Assembly: GCF_003944765.1 (NCBI RefSeq)
Contig: NZ_RWIU01000004.1
Coordinates: 186,001 to 250,000 of the forward strand
Length of the DNA stretch: 64,000 bases
From: Hymenobacter perfusus
Lineage (GTDB): Bacteria > Bacteroidota > Bacteroidia > Cytophagales > Hymenobacteraceae
Reading direction: 5' to 3'
Part shown: positions 15,203 through 23,760 of the stretch, piece after piece
Layout of the letters: every line of letters begins with the position of its first letter
How positions within the stretch are numbered: position 1 is the first letter of the stretch
Notes under the pieces: generated by a model
What the model saw: the letters and a program-made list of their open reading frames with translations, nothing else
Database searches by the model: none
What the model was told of the DNA's origin: nothing
Position numbers and translations under genes: made by a program

Positions 15203-16531
15203 TTATTTCAGAGCAAACGAAATAGGAATAGTATAACGGGTTTCTATTAGCTGGCCGTTGCGCTGGCAAGGTGTCCAGCGGCCTGGTAGGTTATTCACGG
15301 CCGTCAGGGCTTCCGCTTTCAGGGCTGCTACGGCGGCAGCCGGGCCTTTGGGAGCCTTCACTACGGTGGCGTTCCGGATCAGCCCCTGCTCACTTACAAT
15401 GAACTGCACGAACACGCTGCCGGCTACTTTCGCGTCTTTGGCTACGGCCGGGTACTTCACAAGCTTAAAAATATCGGCCATCAACTGGGTCTGGCCACCT
15501 GGGTAGCCCGGACCTTGCTCCTGGGTTAGAAGCGCGGGTGGTGGGGGCGGCGGGGCGAGCTGGGCATTGGTCGGCAAAGCCGGCGGCGGCGGCGGTGGCA
15601 GCTCAACGGCTTTTTCACACGCCAGCAGCCCCAGCAGGGCCAAGCTCAGGGGGAGGGCCAGCCGCTGTTTCCAGCGCCGGACCGGGGAATGGGAGGTAAG
15701 CATACGGATACGGGTAAGGGTGAAGGATTGGGTAAACGAATGAGTAAGCGGTAAATCGGGATGGAGTTGGCGGAGGGCGGCGCGGGCCAGCAGGGCGGCG
15801 TAGTTTTCGGTGGTACCGGACGTTGGGCGCGTGGTGGGGTCGGGCCGGATGGCGGCCTCATCGGCCAGAAACTCGTGGGTCAGCTCCAGGGCCGGCGGGA
15901 ACAGGTGCACGAACGGGCAGGGCCAGAGCAGCACCCGGGCCACTTCCAGGGCCAGCCGCCCGGTGGTGTGGCCCTGCCGGGCGTGGGCTACCTCGTGGCG
16001 CAGTACCTGGGCGGCCTCGGCCTCAGTAAGCACGGCGGTATCGTCCCAGAACACCCAGCGGCCAAACGAGCCGGTGGGCCGCAGCCCGCCCGTGAGCACC
16101 AGCGTGTAACCCGGCCGCAGGTGGCGGGGCCAGCGGCGCGTCGTCAGCCAGAGGTGCAACACCTGCCCGAGTAGCCGGCTCAGTCCCAGCCCCACGCCCA
16201 GCCCGTAGAGCAGCGGCAGCCAAGCTACCGGTCCGGTTACTGCCCCGCCATCGGCTGAAATCGTAATAACCGGTAGCACACGGCTATAAAGCAGCTGCGC
16301 CACGGCCGGTGCCGCCTGCCAGGTAGGCAGCCAGGGCGCCAGCAGCACCAGAAAAGGCGGCAGCAATATAGCCGCCCAGGGCGCCAGCAGCAGAAACCGA
16401 CGGTTGTAACTGAAGCACCGTTCTTGGCGCAGCAGCTGGCGGTAGAATAGCCACGCCAAGCCCAGCAGCAGAGTGCTTTGTCCCAGCCAGCTAAGAAGGG
16501 TGCTCGTCGGGGGCAGCATCAGTAGCGGCAT
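15203..16531 (-). CDS. BlaR1/MecR1-like M56 membrane metallopeptidase with C-terminal TonB domain
   Basis: The 442-residue protein has N-terminal membrane helices, then the zinc motif HEVAHARQGH in a cytosolic M56 peptidase region, a further helix (LALPLSLALLGLLACEKAV), a proline-rich linker with runs of six Pro, and a TonB_C domain (about 355-442: VAGSVFVQFIVSEQGLIRNA). In BlaR1/MecR1 the M56 domain inactivates a BlaI-type repressor; here the sensor domain is replaced by a TonB-like energy transducer, a pattern common in Bacteroidota. The upstream gene is a BlaI homologue and overlaps this one by 41 bases, so the two are translationally coupled. The signal and target genes are unknown. Confidence 0.92.
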   Translation of the reverse strand: MPLLMLPPTSTLLSWLGQSTLLLGLAWLFYRQLLRQERCFSYNRRFLLLAPWAAILLPPFLVLLAPWLPTWQAAPAVAQLLYSRVLPVITISADGGAVTGPVAWLPLLYGLGVGLGLSRLLGQVLHLWLTTRRWPRHLRPGYTLVLTGGLRPTGSFGRWVFWDDTAVLTEAEAAQVLRHEVAHARQGHTTGRLALEVARVLLWPCPFVHLFPPALELTHEFLADEAAIRPDPTTRPTSGTTENYAALLARAALRQLHPDLPLTHSFTQSFTLTRIRMLTSHSPVRRWKQRLALPLSLALLGLLACEKAVELPPPPPPALPTNAQLAPPPPPPALLTQEQGPGYPGGQTQLMADIFKLVKYPAVAKDAKVAGSVFVQFIVSEQGLIRNATVVKAPKGPAAAVAALKAEALTAVNNLPGRWTPCQRNGQLIETRYTIPISFALK

Positions 16532-16910
16532 CGGGGGAAGGGGGGATTTGCGCGTGACGGAGGAGTTCTTCCAGCTGCGGAGCGGTCAGGTCCTCTTCTT
16601 TGGCGAAAAAGGACACCAGCCGCGAAAATGAGCCACCGAAGTAGCCGCCCAATAGCTTGCCCAGCGAGAAGCGCCGATAGGCATCCTGGGCCACCAGGGC
16701 GTAGTAACGGTGGGTACGCCCGAATGCCTCGTGGCCCACGAACCCTTTCTGCTCCAGAATGCGGATGATGGTGGACACGGTGGTAGTGGCCGGCTTGGGT
16801 TCCGATAGCTCCGGCACTACATCCTTCACGAAGGAGGGGCCGCGCTGCCAGAGCACCTGCATCACCTGCTCCTCGGCGCGGGTGAGTTCGGGGAAAGTAG
16901 AATCGGGCAT
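16491..16910 (-). CDS. BlaI/MecI/CopY-family transcriptional repressor
   Basis: The 139-residue winged-helix protein starts MPDSTFPELTRAEEQVMQVLWQ and contains KPATTTVSTIIRILEQKGFV and AFGRTHRYYALV, the conserved DNA-binding and wing elements of BlaI-type repressors. The C-terminal part is the dimerisation region cut by the M56 partner in studied systems. It is the first gene of the pair, and its promoter region holds a dyad with half-sites AACTA/TAGTT, so autoregulation is likely. The targets may include only this operon or also the TonB_C and hydrolase genes nearby; that is not determined. Confidence 0.93.
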   Translation of the reverse strand: MPDSTFPELTRAEEQVMQVLWQRGPSFVKDVVPELSEPKPATTTVSTIIRILEQKGFVGHEAFGRTHRYYALVAQDAYRRFSLGKLLGGYFGGSFSRLVSFFAKEEDLTAPQLEELLRHAQIPPSPDAATDAAPDEHPS

Positions 16911-16946
16911 AAGGTAAGGAGTAGCGGATGAGTGAGTTAAATGTAT

Positions 16947-16972
16947 AACTATTTTTTTAGTTTATCAACTAA
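16947..16972. promoter_or_regulatory. Probable BlaI-type operator
   Basis: A perfect dyad TTAGTT-TATC-AACTAA lies at 16957-16972, and an overlapping AACTA-N6-TAGTT at 16947-16962. Both are within 65 bases upstream of the repressor start and share the same half-site. Confidence 0.55.
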
Positions 16973-17097
16973 TTTATTGGCTGAATAAAAAATAGGTTGG
17001 TTGTCGGTTCGGGTGGTGCAGCCAGCAGCCGCTGGGAACGGTGCGCCGGCCGCAGCTGTTATATGGCCAGCTTCTTCACCAAACCCTGTTTCTCTTC

Positions 17098-18312
17098 GTG
17101 ACGATATCCCTTTTTCGCCGCCTGCCGGCCGTGGGCGCGCTCTGGCTGAGCACGGTGCTGCTGGCCCCTGGCTGCAATAGCAGTGCCCCCGAGCCCGCGT
17201 CTCCCACCGAAACCCCGGCCGCCACGCCGCCTGCCACCACGCTCACCGGTAGCACCCTGCTGGGCGAGTACACGCCGGCCCAGCTGGCCGCCCGCGTGCA
17301 GGATATTCCGTTGGTAGGCCCCCTGGCCCGCTATTCGGTGCGGGTATACCGCCTCACGTACACCACGCGCAACACCGATGGACAGCTGGTAACGGCCTCC
17401 GGGGCGCTGCTGGTGCCGGTGGCTCCGGCGGCACTGCCGGTTATCAGCTACCAGCACGGCACCATCCGGCCCGACGACGAGAATCGGGCGCCGTCGTACT
17501 ACAGCCAGAGCAGTGAGTTGTGGTCGGCGGTATCGGTGCTGGCGGCTACGGGCTACGTGGTGTCGGCTCCCGATTACATTGGCTACGGGGCCTCGAAAGC
17601 CCTGCCGCACCCGTATGAGCACGCCGCCTCCCTGGCCTCCGCCTCGGCCGATATGCTGCGGGCGGCCCGGGAGTTCTGCAAAAAGGAAAGCATTAGCGTG
17701 AATCAGAAAAACTTTCTGCTCGGCTACTCCGAGGGCGGGTACGCCACCATGGCCCTGCACAAGTACTTGGAGGAGAAATACGCCACCGAGCTGCCCGTAA
17801 CGGCCAGTGCGCCCGGGGCCGGGGCCTACCACAAATCGGAGTTTGCGAAGTACATCATGCGCTCCACGCAGCCGCTGAATTTCCTGAGCACTTACGTGTG
17901 GGTGCTCGATACCTACAACCGGGTATATCAGCTGAACCGGCCGTTTTCCTTTTACTATCAGGAGCCGTACGCCACGCAGCTGCAGGCCAACGCCTTTGGA
18001 GAAGTGCCGGCCCAGGCCAGTCAGCTGTTCACGGCCGGCTTCCGGCAGCAGGTGCTGAATGATACGGACGCGGCCCTGACATCTTCCCTGCGTGACAATG
18101 ACATCTATGACTGGAAACCCAAAGCTCCGGTAGCCCTTTTCCACGGCACAGCCGATGACTACGTGCCGTACTTCAACTCCCAGAATGCCTACGCGGCCAT
18201 GCGGGCCCGGGGGGCTATGCAGGTGGAACTGCGCCCAATTCAGGGCGGCAACCACTTTTCATCGGTTACCAGCTACACGCTGCAGGCCTTTGCGTTCATC
18301 TCGCAATTCTAG
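17098..18312 (+). CDS. Secreted lipoprotein alpha/beta hydrolase (secretory-lipase-like)
   Basis: From GTG 17098 the protein has 404 residues and a clean lipoprotein signal (LSTVLLAPGC); an earlier GTG at 17041 would add 19 residues. The nucleophile elbow is GYSEGG, the acid is probably the Asp in HGTADDYVP and the base the His in GGNHFSS, in the order expected for an alpha/beta hydrolase. QHGTIRPDDE and SAPDYIGYG resemble the oxyanion and lid region of the secretory lipase / prolyl-oligopeptidase-like group. It is likely an outer-membrane-anchored esterase or lipase; the substrate is not readable. It is divergent from the blaI-like gene and ends at a strong terminator. Confidence 0.85.
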   Translation: MTISLFRRLPAVGALWLSTVLLAPGCNSSAPEPASPTETPAATPPATTLTGSTLLGEYTPAQLAARVQDIPLVGPLARYSVRVYRLTYTTRNTDGQLVTASGALLVPVAPAALPVISYQHGTIRPDDENRAPSYYSQSSELWSAVSVLAATGYVVSAPDYIGYGASKALPHPYEHAASLASASADMLRAAREFCKKESISVNQKNFLLGYSEGGYATMALHKYLEEKYATELPVTASAPGAGAYHKSEFAKYIMRSTQPLNFLSTYVWVLDTYNRVYQLNRPFSFYYQEPYATQLQANAFGEVPAQASQLFTAGFRQQVLNDTDAALTSSLRDNDIYDWKPKAPVALFHGTADDYVPYFNSQNAYAAMRARGAMQVELRPIQGGNHFSSVTSYTLQAFAFISQF

Positions 18313-18326
18313 GAAGAGCTGCGTGC

Positions 18327-18382
18327 AAAAAGCCCCGGCCAGCCTCTACTAACTGCAGTAGGGGCTGGCCGGGGCCTTTTTT
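18327..18382. terminator. Bidirectional terminator between convergent genes
   Basis: A long G+C-rich stem, AGCCCCGGCCAGCC paired with GGCTGGCCGGGGC, is flanked by AAAAA on the left and TTTTTT on the right. Confidence 0.85.
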
Positions 18383-18389
18383 GGGGTGG

Positions 18390-18767
18390 CTATAGTGAAC
18401 TTTGCGGGGCGGCTTTCGGGGCAACAGCCCGCCGGAGCCACGTTCCGCTCAGGCAGGCCAATCCGCCCACTATCCCTGCTAACAAACCACTTACCAGTAC
18501 CAGCAGGGGCGTGCTGCCGCCCAGCGGCAACAGCATTGCTACGCGGGTGGCCAGCAAGCCGGCTCCGTGCGAGGCGAGCCAGGCGGCGGGTAGCCACCAA
18601 CTAAACCCGGCTCCCAGCAGCCCCGCCACAAAAGCCCGGCCGCCGGATGGGTTGCGCCAAGCGGCCAGCAGCAGACACACCGGCACCAGCATCCACCACG
18701 GGAGAAAAAGCTGAACCAGTGCGCAGGCAAGCAGAACCAGCAGGAAAAGTAGGCCAAATGATTTCAT
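18390..18767 (-). CDS. Small integral membrane protein of unknown function
   Basis: The 125-residue protein has three or four hydrophobic segments (LLFLLVLLACALVQLFL, WMLVPVCLLLAAW, GLLGAGFSWWLPAAWLA, LLVLVSGLLAGIVGGLACL) and a basic C-terminal tail. The pattern of Gly and Trp spacing is common among small uncharacterised Bacteroidota membrane proteins. It follows the four-TonB_C-domain gene by 14 bases on the same strand and is probably co-transcribed with it. No function is assigned. Confidence 0.7.
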   Translation of the reverse strand: MKSFGLLFLLVLLACALVQLFLPWWMLVPVCLLLAAWRNPSGGRAFVAGLLGAGFSWWLPAAWLASHGAGLLATRVAMLLPLGGSTPLLVLVSGLLAGIVGGLACLSGTWLRRAVAPKAAPQSSL

Positions 18768-18781
18768 ACAATTGAGGCGGA

Positions 18782-20374
18782 TCAGTCTTCGATGGCTCCG
18801 GCGTTTTTGCGCGGCAGCTCGGGGGCAGGCATCGGAATAATAACACTCTGGCGCACGGCAATTGGCTGGCCGGTAGCGTCACGGGCCGGCGCCCAGACCG
18901 GCATGGCGCGCACCAGGCGCAGGGCTTCTTCGTCGCAGCTGCGGCACAGGGGGCGCACTACCTCGCCTGCCCCAATCCGGCCGTCGGCCTGCACCACGAA
19001 GCGCACTTCCACGGCTCCCCGCAGGTTTTCTTTAGCCAGTACTTTCGGCTCTTTCAGTTTCTCGGTGAAGTACTGGCGCAAAGCCACGCCGCCGCCGGGA
19101 AAAGTAGCCTGTGTGGCTGCTTCACGGGGTTCGAACACGTGGGTCGGGCTGTAGAGCTGGAGCACCTGAGTAAGCTGTACGCGCACTATGTTGCCGTTTT
19201 GCCGGCCGGGCTCCAGGCGGGGCAGGCTGGCCACGGCGGCTAGGGCGGCCGCGTCGCAGGCGGGGCACAAGGAGCGGACTACTTTCGCGTCTTCGGCTTT
19301 GCCCTCCAGTCCCACCACGAAACTCACGAACACGCGGCCTTCGGTAGTGCCCTGGGCTATTTCTTTGGGCAGCACTAGGCCAGCCTGTAAAGCTGAGGCA
19401 ATGGTAGCTTCGGTGGTGCCGGCCAGGCGGGGCATCTGCTCCACGTAGGTGTATACTTTTTCCTCAGGCTTGGGCAGCGTAGGAGCCGGCGGAATAGTTA
19501 CGCCAGGCGCGCCCGGGGTGGTTTGCAGGCTGAATGTAACCGGCACCGTGTACGATACTGACACGGTACGGCCATTTTGCTTGCCGGGCTCAAACGGCGG
19601 CAGTACCCGGATTACCCGCAGCACTTCTTCGTCGCACCCGGCCCCCAGGCCCTTTATGATTTCCGGGTTGATGGCTTTACCGCTGGGCTCCACCGTGAAC
19701 TTCACGAATACTTTGCCCTCCACCTGTTTCTGCGCAGCCTCGGCGGGGTAGCGCAGACTGGCCTGAATGTAATTGATGAGGCCTGACTGCCCGCCCGGGA
19801 AGACCGGCATCTGCTCCACGTACGTGTATACCTTATTTTCCCCTACTTCCTCCACCACCCGCCGGTCACTCTCCAGGCCCGATAAATCAGGCGCACCCCG
19901 GACCGTAACGGCTTTCTGCATGGGCGGCTCGAACGGGATGGAAATTGGGTACTGCACAGGCACGGCCTTATCCTGGTAGCGGGCGGGACGCCAGCGGGGC
20001 ATGGCCTGCACCAGACGCAGCGCCTCCGCATTGCTGGCGGCACTGAGGCCCCGGGCCACAAAGGCATCGGTGAGGCGGCCGTCCGGCTGCACCACGAAGC
20101 TAACCGTTACCACACCCCGCTCCGTGCCCGCCTTCACGGCAGCGGGCCGGCGCAATTGGTTCTGTAGGTATTGTCGCAATGCATATTCACCTTCCGCATA
20201 CTCCGGCCTCGTCTGCACTTCATATAGACTGTAGATGCGGGGCGGAGCAGCAATGGGGGCCGCCGCAGACTTTTTGCCGGATTTCTGAGCCTGCGCAACA
20301 GGCACTACGGCTCCGGCAAGACAAGCTACCAATAGCACACGAGGCCACGCGGAGCGGATAAACGAGAAAGACAT
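18782..20374 (-). CDS. Secreted protein with four TonB C-terminal domains
   Basis: The 530-residue protein has a signal peptide (about 1-29, ending PVAQAQ) and four TonB_C modules at about 60-155, 185-285, 315-410 and 430-525. Each has the V-x-V-x-F-V-V-x-x-x-G core (VTVSFVVQPDG, VFVKFTVEPSG, VFVSFVVGLEG, VEVRFVVQADG) followed by a W/F-x-P-G/A element. The last three carry a CD or ACD pair near the second helix. A normal TonB has one such domain plus a membrane anchor; here there is only a signal peptide, so it is periplasmic and probably not an energy transducer in the usual sense. It may bind receptor TonB boxes or act as a scaffold (inference). Confidence 0.86.
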   Translation of the reverse strand: MSFSFIRSAWPRVLLVACLAGAVVPVAQAQKSGKKSAAAPIAAPPRIYSLYEVQTRPEYAEGEYALRQYLQNQLRRPAAVKAGTERGVVTVSFVVQPDGRLTDAFVARGLSAASNAEALRLVQAMPRWRPARYQDKAVPVQYPISIPFEPPMQKAVTVRGAPDLSGLESDRRVVEEVGENKVYTYVEQMPVFPGGQSGLINYIQASLRYPAEAAQKQVEGKVFVKFTVEPSGKAINPEIIKGLGAGCDEEVLRVIRVLPPFEPGKQNGRTVSVSYTVPVTFSLQTTPGAPGVTIPPAPTLPKPEEKVYTYVEQMPRLAGTTEATIASALQAGLVLPKEIAQGTTEGRVFVSFVVGLEGKAEDAKVVRSLCPACDAAALAAVASLPRLEPGRQNGNIVRVQLTQVLQLYSPTHVFEPREAATQATFPGGGVALRQYFTEKLKEPKVLAKENLRGAVEVRFVVQADGRIGAGEVVRPLCRSCDEEALRLVRAMPVWAPARDATGQPIAVRQSVIIPMPAPELPRKNAGAIED

Positions 20375-20449
20375 TGCAGAGAGGAGATAAAGCGTAAAAA
20401 GGGTGCTGCCAGCCTAGCAAGTTACGTACGGAACCAGTATCGCCGAACC

Positions 20450-22945
20450 CTACTGCTCCAGCCGCCAAGCCGCCTGCAGGCGGGGGTGATTTTCATCAGC
20501 GGCGCGCAGGAATACCAGCTCATCCAGACGGCCCACGCGCCAGCTTTCCAGCATATCATCATAATACCGGGAGGCCGGGTTGCCGCTTTGCCCGCCGGGG
20601 AAAATGCCGTAGGCTTTCACCTGCGGCCCCAGCGCCACCACCATGCGCCAGGAGGGGCCGTTACGCGAGGTAGTGGCATTGACGGTGCCGCGGCTGCCGG
20701 CGCATATAATATCCTGGTGCCCGAAGCCCGGCAGCTGGGCCAGATGGTTGATGTCGGTGCTTTTCTGGTTGGCCCATCCCCACTTCGGCCCTAATGGCCC
20801 AAATTTGCGGGTCAGGGAGTCCACGGCAAAGTGCAGGGAGGCCGTCAGCAGGTCGTGTACGTTTTCCTTCTTGGGCGTGCGCCGGTCATCAATCCAGGGG
20901 CTGCCCTCCTGAAAGCAAGTAGCCGGATTACCCGATTGGGCAAGCAACAGTCGATTTGTTCGGTCTTGCGATGGGTAGCGCATTTCAATCCCGGTGGCCT
21001 GTTTGCTGAAATCATCCTTCCAAAGTCGTTCCACCAACTCCTGATACCACAGCTCGAAGATGGTGGCGGCCACAGCATCAGTGGTATAATGGTAATCCCA
21101 CTTCTGCAGAACCCGGGTCGCAGACAGTTCCGGCGAGGACGGCACCATCATACCGTAGCAGTCATCGGTCAGTTTGTTGCCCTCCATCCGCATCAGCATC
21201 CACGGCAGCATGGTTTGGGCGTTGATGCCTAGGTTGTCGTTCTGCAGCTCGCGCAGCGTATCGGCGGTGGCGCGGCGCATCTTGGCCAGCTGCTGGTTGA
21301 TGCGGTGGCCCCGGTCCCAGGGCGCGTAGTCCCAGCCGATGTAGTAGGGGTAGTCGGGGCCGGCGGAATGCTGGTTGGCCGACGATACGAAGCCCCGGGC
21401 CGGGTTCTGCACCCGCGGCGTTTGCGTCATCGGAATCCAGCCCTGCCAGTCGGCGCGGGCATCGGTGCCATCCAGAATAAACTTGCCCTGCTCGGGCCAC
21501 TTCAGCGGGTAGTGGCCGTTGGGCCGGATGGCAATGTCGTTTTGGTTGCTGGCGAAGATGAAGTTCTGGGCCGGGGAGGCATAGGTGCGCAGGGCCCGGT
21601 CGTAATCCTGGTAGGTGCGGGCGTGGTTGAGCTTCACGAAGGCCAGTACTTCGTCAGCACCCTCGTGGGCCGTCCAGCGCATGGCGTGGCGGGTGGGCGT
21701 CTGCGGGTTGAAGGGCTTCTCGTCGTGGTCGTACACCACGGGGCCGTGGTGGGTGTAGAGCACGGTATCGAGGCGGTCGGGGAGGCCGCGCACCACAATG
21801 CGCTCCACCACCCGGCGCACCGGCTTCCAGCGGCCGTCGTGCCGATATTCGCGCTTCGTATTGTCCCGGAACTTGAGCTGGTACCAGTCCAGCACGTCGC
21901 CGCCCACGTTGGTCACGCCCCAGGCCACATCCTCGTTGAAGCCGATAATCACGGCCGGCGCGCCCGGAATGGTCACGCCGTACACGTTCTGGCCGGGCGC
22001 GTGCAGCTGCACCTGGTACCAGATGCTGGGCAGGTTCAGCTGCAAGTGCGGGTCGTTGGCCAGCAGCGGCAGGCCCGAGGCCGAGCGGCTGCCCGCCACG
22101 GCAAAGTTGTTGGAGCCCAGCTCGGCATCCGGCTCCCGCTCGGGCACCTTATCCGACAAGGCCGCCGTGAACGAAGGCGGCGTGGCCGGCACCGGTAGCG
22201 GCTTGAAATCCAGGGGCGTGCCCACCGGTATAATCGGGTCTTCGCGGAATGGGTAGTCCGGAAACAGGTCCTGCGTCACCTTGGGGCCGTACTTGCTCAG
22301 GATATTGCTCAGGCGCAAATCGTCGGAGCGGCCGCTCAGGTCCCAGGCCATCAGCTTCAGCAGCAGCGCGCACTTGAGCGGCTGCCAGGGCTCGGGCTCG
22401 TAATCGAGCAGCTTGTACTCAAACGGATACTCCCGGGGCGAAAGACTGCTGATATAGACATTCACCCCCGCCGAGTACGACTCCAGCACCAGCCGCGTGG
22501 TGTCGTTTTTTAGCATAGCCCGCAGGGAGTTTTCGGCCCCGTAGGGCAGGCCCATGCGCCGCTGGAACCGGTCGTACTCCAGCGCTCGGGGGCCTACCAC
22601 TTCCGAAATGCGGCCGGCCGCCACCCGGGTCATAAACTCCATCTGCCAGAGCCGGTCCCGGGCCGTGAGGTAGCCCTGGGCGTAATACAGGTCGTGGTCG
22701 TTCTGGGCGAAAATGTGGGGCACCCGTCGGTCATCAAACCGCACCCGTACCGGCTGGTGCAGGCCAGCGAGGTGCAACGTCTGCTGCTCGGGAAAATCAG
22801 CGGGCGTCTCGCCGTTTTGCCAGAAGCCCCGGTACGGGCTCAGCAGCCGGGCCACGGGCGGCACGTCGCCCTGCTTGGTGTTCAGAACCCAGGTGAGAGT
22901 AAGCGTAACGAGGAGCACCAGAGTGCCCGGAAGAAATCGAAGCAT
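20450..22945 (-). CDS. Penicillin-acylase-family Ntn hydrolase
   Basis: The 831-residue precursor begins with an N-terminal membrane/signal segment (GTLVLLVTLTLTWVL). It contains the alpha-subunit region with the YYAQGYLTARDRLWQMEFM motif, and the autocleavage site G277-S278 in ELGSNNFAV, whose Ser becomes the nucleophile. Downstream NDPHLQLNLPSIWYQ and the N-terminal-nucleophile scaffold are intact. The family hydrolyses amides such as beta-lactam side chains, N-acyl-homoserine lactones or other acylated amines; the substrate here is unknown. It is expected in the periplasm. The neighbouring gene downstream is the four-TonB_C protein, separated by 75 bases. Confidence 0.94.
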   Translation of the reverse strand: MLRFLPGTLVLLVTLTLTWVLNTKQGDVPPVARLLSPYRGFWQNGETPADFPEQQTLHLAGLHQPVRVRFDDRRVPHIFAQNDHDLYYAQGYLTARDRLWQMEFMTRVAAGRISEVVGPRALEYDRFQRRMGLPYGAENSLRAMLKNDTTRLVLESYSAGVNVYISSLSPREYPFEYKLLDYEPEPWQPLKCALLLKLMAWDLSGRSDDLRLSNILSKYGPKVTQDLFPDYPFREDPIIPVGTPLDFKPLPVPATPPSFTAALSDKVPEREPDAELGSNNFAVAGSRSASGLPLLANDPHLQLNLPSIWYQVQLHAPGQNVYGVTIPGAPAVIIGFNEDVAWGVTNVGGDVLDWYQLKFRDNTKREYRHDGRWKPVRRVVERIVVRGLPDRLDTVLYTHHGPVVYDHDEKPFNPQTPTRHAMRWTAHEGADEVLAFVKLNHARTYQDYDRALRTYASPAQNFIFASNQNDIAIRPNGHYPLKWPEQGKFILDGTDARADWQGWIPMTQTPRVQNPARGFVSSANQHSAGPDYPYYIGWDYAPWDRGHRINQQLAKMRRATADTLRELQNDNLGINAQTMLPWMLMRMEGNKLTDDCYGMMVPSSPELSATRVLQKWDYHYTTDAVAATIFELWYQELVERLWKDDFSKQATGIEMRYPSQDRTNRLLLAQSGNPATCFQEGSPWIDDRRTPKKENVHDLLTASLHFAVDSLTRKFGPLGPKWGWANQKSTDINHLAQLPGFGHQDIICAGSRGTVNATTSRNGPSWRMVVALGPQVKAYGIFPGGQSGNPASRYYDDMLESWRVGRLDELVFLRAADENHPRLQAAWRLEQ

Positions 22946-23051
22946 TTGTCAACCAGTTTCGCGGGAGCGGAAGGTAGCAAATGCTTCGGTTTCGGGCGGG
23001 TGTCACTGCGTACCTACTGACCCAGATAGGCCTGCAGGCCGATGTTCAATG

Positions 23052-23606
23052 TCAGGCCATCGTAGCCGGAGATAAAGCCCCTTGCTGATAGGCCAGCATG
23101 CTTTCCACGGCCACGTTTGGGGTCAGGAAATAAGAATAGCCAGCTCCGATACTCACAAAGCCGCCAAAGTCATGCCCTTTAAACCGGTCCATGTGGGGTG
23201 TGCCTGTTGGATCGTACACCGGTTGCCGGCCCCAGTAGGAATTTACCAGCGCCCCAACTTGGGCTTCCGCAAATACCCGGTGCCGGCTTGAAGATGGAAT
23301 ATAGAACCGCAGCCAGGGAGCCAGCCCCGCCACCAACTCATTATTGTGCTGGTCCTGCAACTTGTAGCGAAACGCGTGATATTCCAGCGGCAGGGCAATG
23401 CCTGCGGCCCAGTTATCAGCAAAGAAAAGCCCGGCTGTTGGCGCAAACGCCACATCAACAGAGGCGGTGGTGGCTTTCGACTGAAAGAACAGACTGCCTG
23501 CGGAGAAGCCCACCATACGGGTGCCCTTGGTCGTAAGGCTCTGGCTTAAAGCCGTAGTGCAGGGTAGTAATAAGGCGGTAGTGAGAAGGTAAGTGGATGC
23601 CCGCAT
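23052..23606 (-). CDS. Small outer-membrane beta-barrel-like protein, last strand probably lost by frameshift
   Basis: From the ATG at 23604-23606 the product has 184 residues with a signal peptide (TALLLPCTTALSQS) and alternating strands typical of an 8-stranded barrel (SIGAGYSYFLTPNVAVESMLAYQQ). The open frame ends in the un-barrel-like SPATMA. In another frame, starting at about 23069, the sequence continues GYDGLTLNIGLQAYLGQ to a stop at 23014-23016, exactly what the closing strand should look like. One base appears missing, or two extra, in the stretch 23067-23074. This may be a true truncation, a phase change or a sequence error. Function unknown. Confidence 0.75.
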   Translation of the reverse strand: MRASTYLLTTALLLPCTTALSQSLTTKGTRMVGFSAGSLFFQSKATTASVDVAFAPTAGLFFADNWAAGIALPLEYHAFRYKLQDQHNNELVAGLAPWLRFYIPSSSRHRVFAEAQVGALVNSYWGRQPVYDPTGTPHMDRFKGHDFGGFVSIGAGYSYFLTPNVAVESMLAYQQGALSPATMA

Positions 23607-23685
23607 GGTGTTAATTAATGAATGAAGTATTGTCAGATGTATAGATTCCGCAGGATTATAAAGCCGAATGACGGGACGATATAAA

Positions 23686-23719
23686 AAGGAGCACCTCCCG
23701 CCAGCGGGAGGTGCTCCTT
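23686..23719. terminator. Hairpin terminator after the RlpA gene
   Basis: The 15-base perfect stem AAGGAGCACCTCCCG / CGGGAGGTGCTCCTT has a 4-base loop and a T-run on the minus strand. It lies 41 bases after the RlpA stop. Confidence 0.8.
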
Positions 23720-23760
23720 GCAAATCTGTATACTTCGAAAAATCCGGCTGAATCCGAGCG

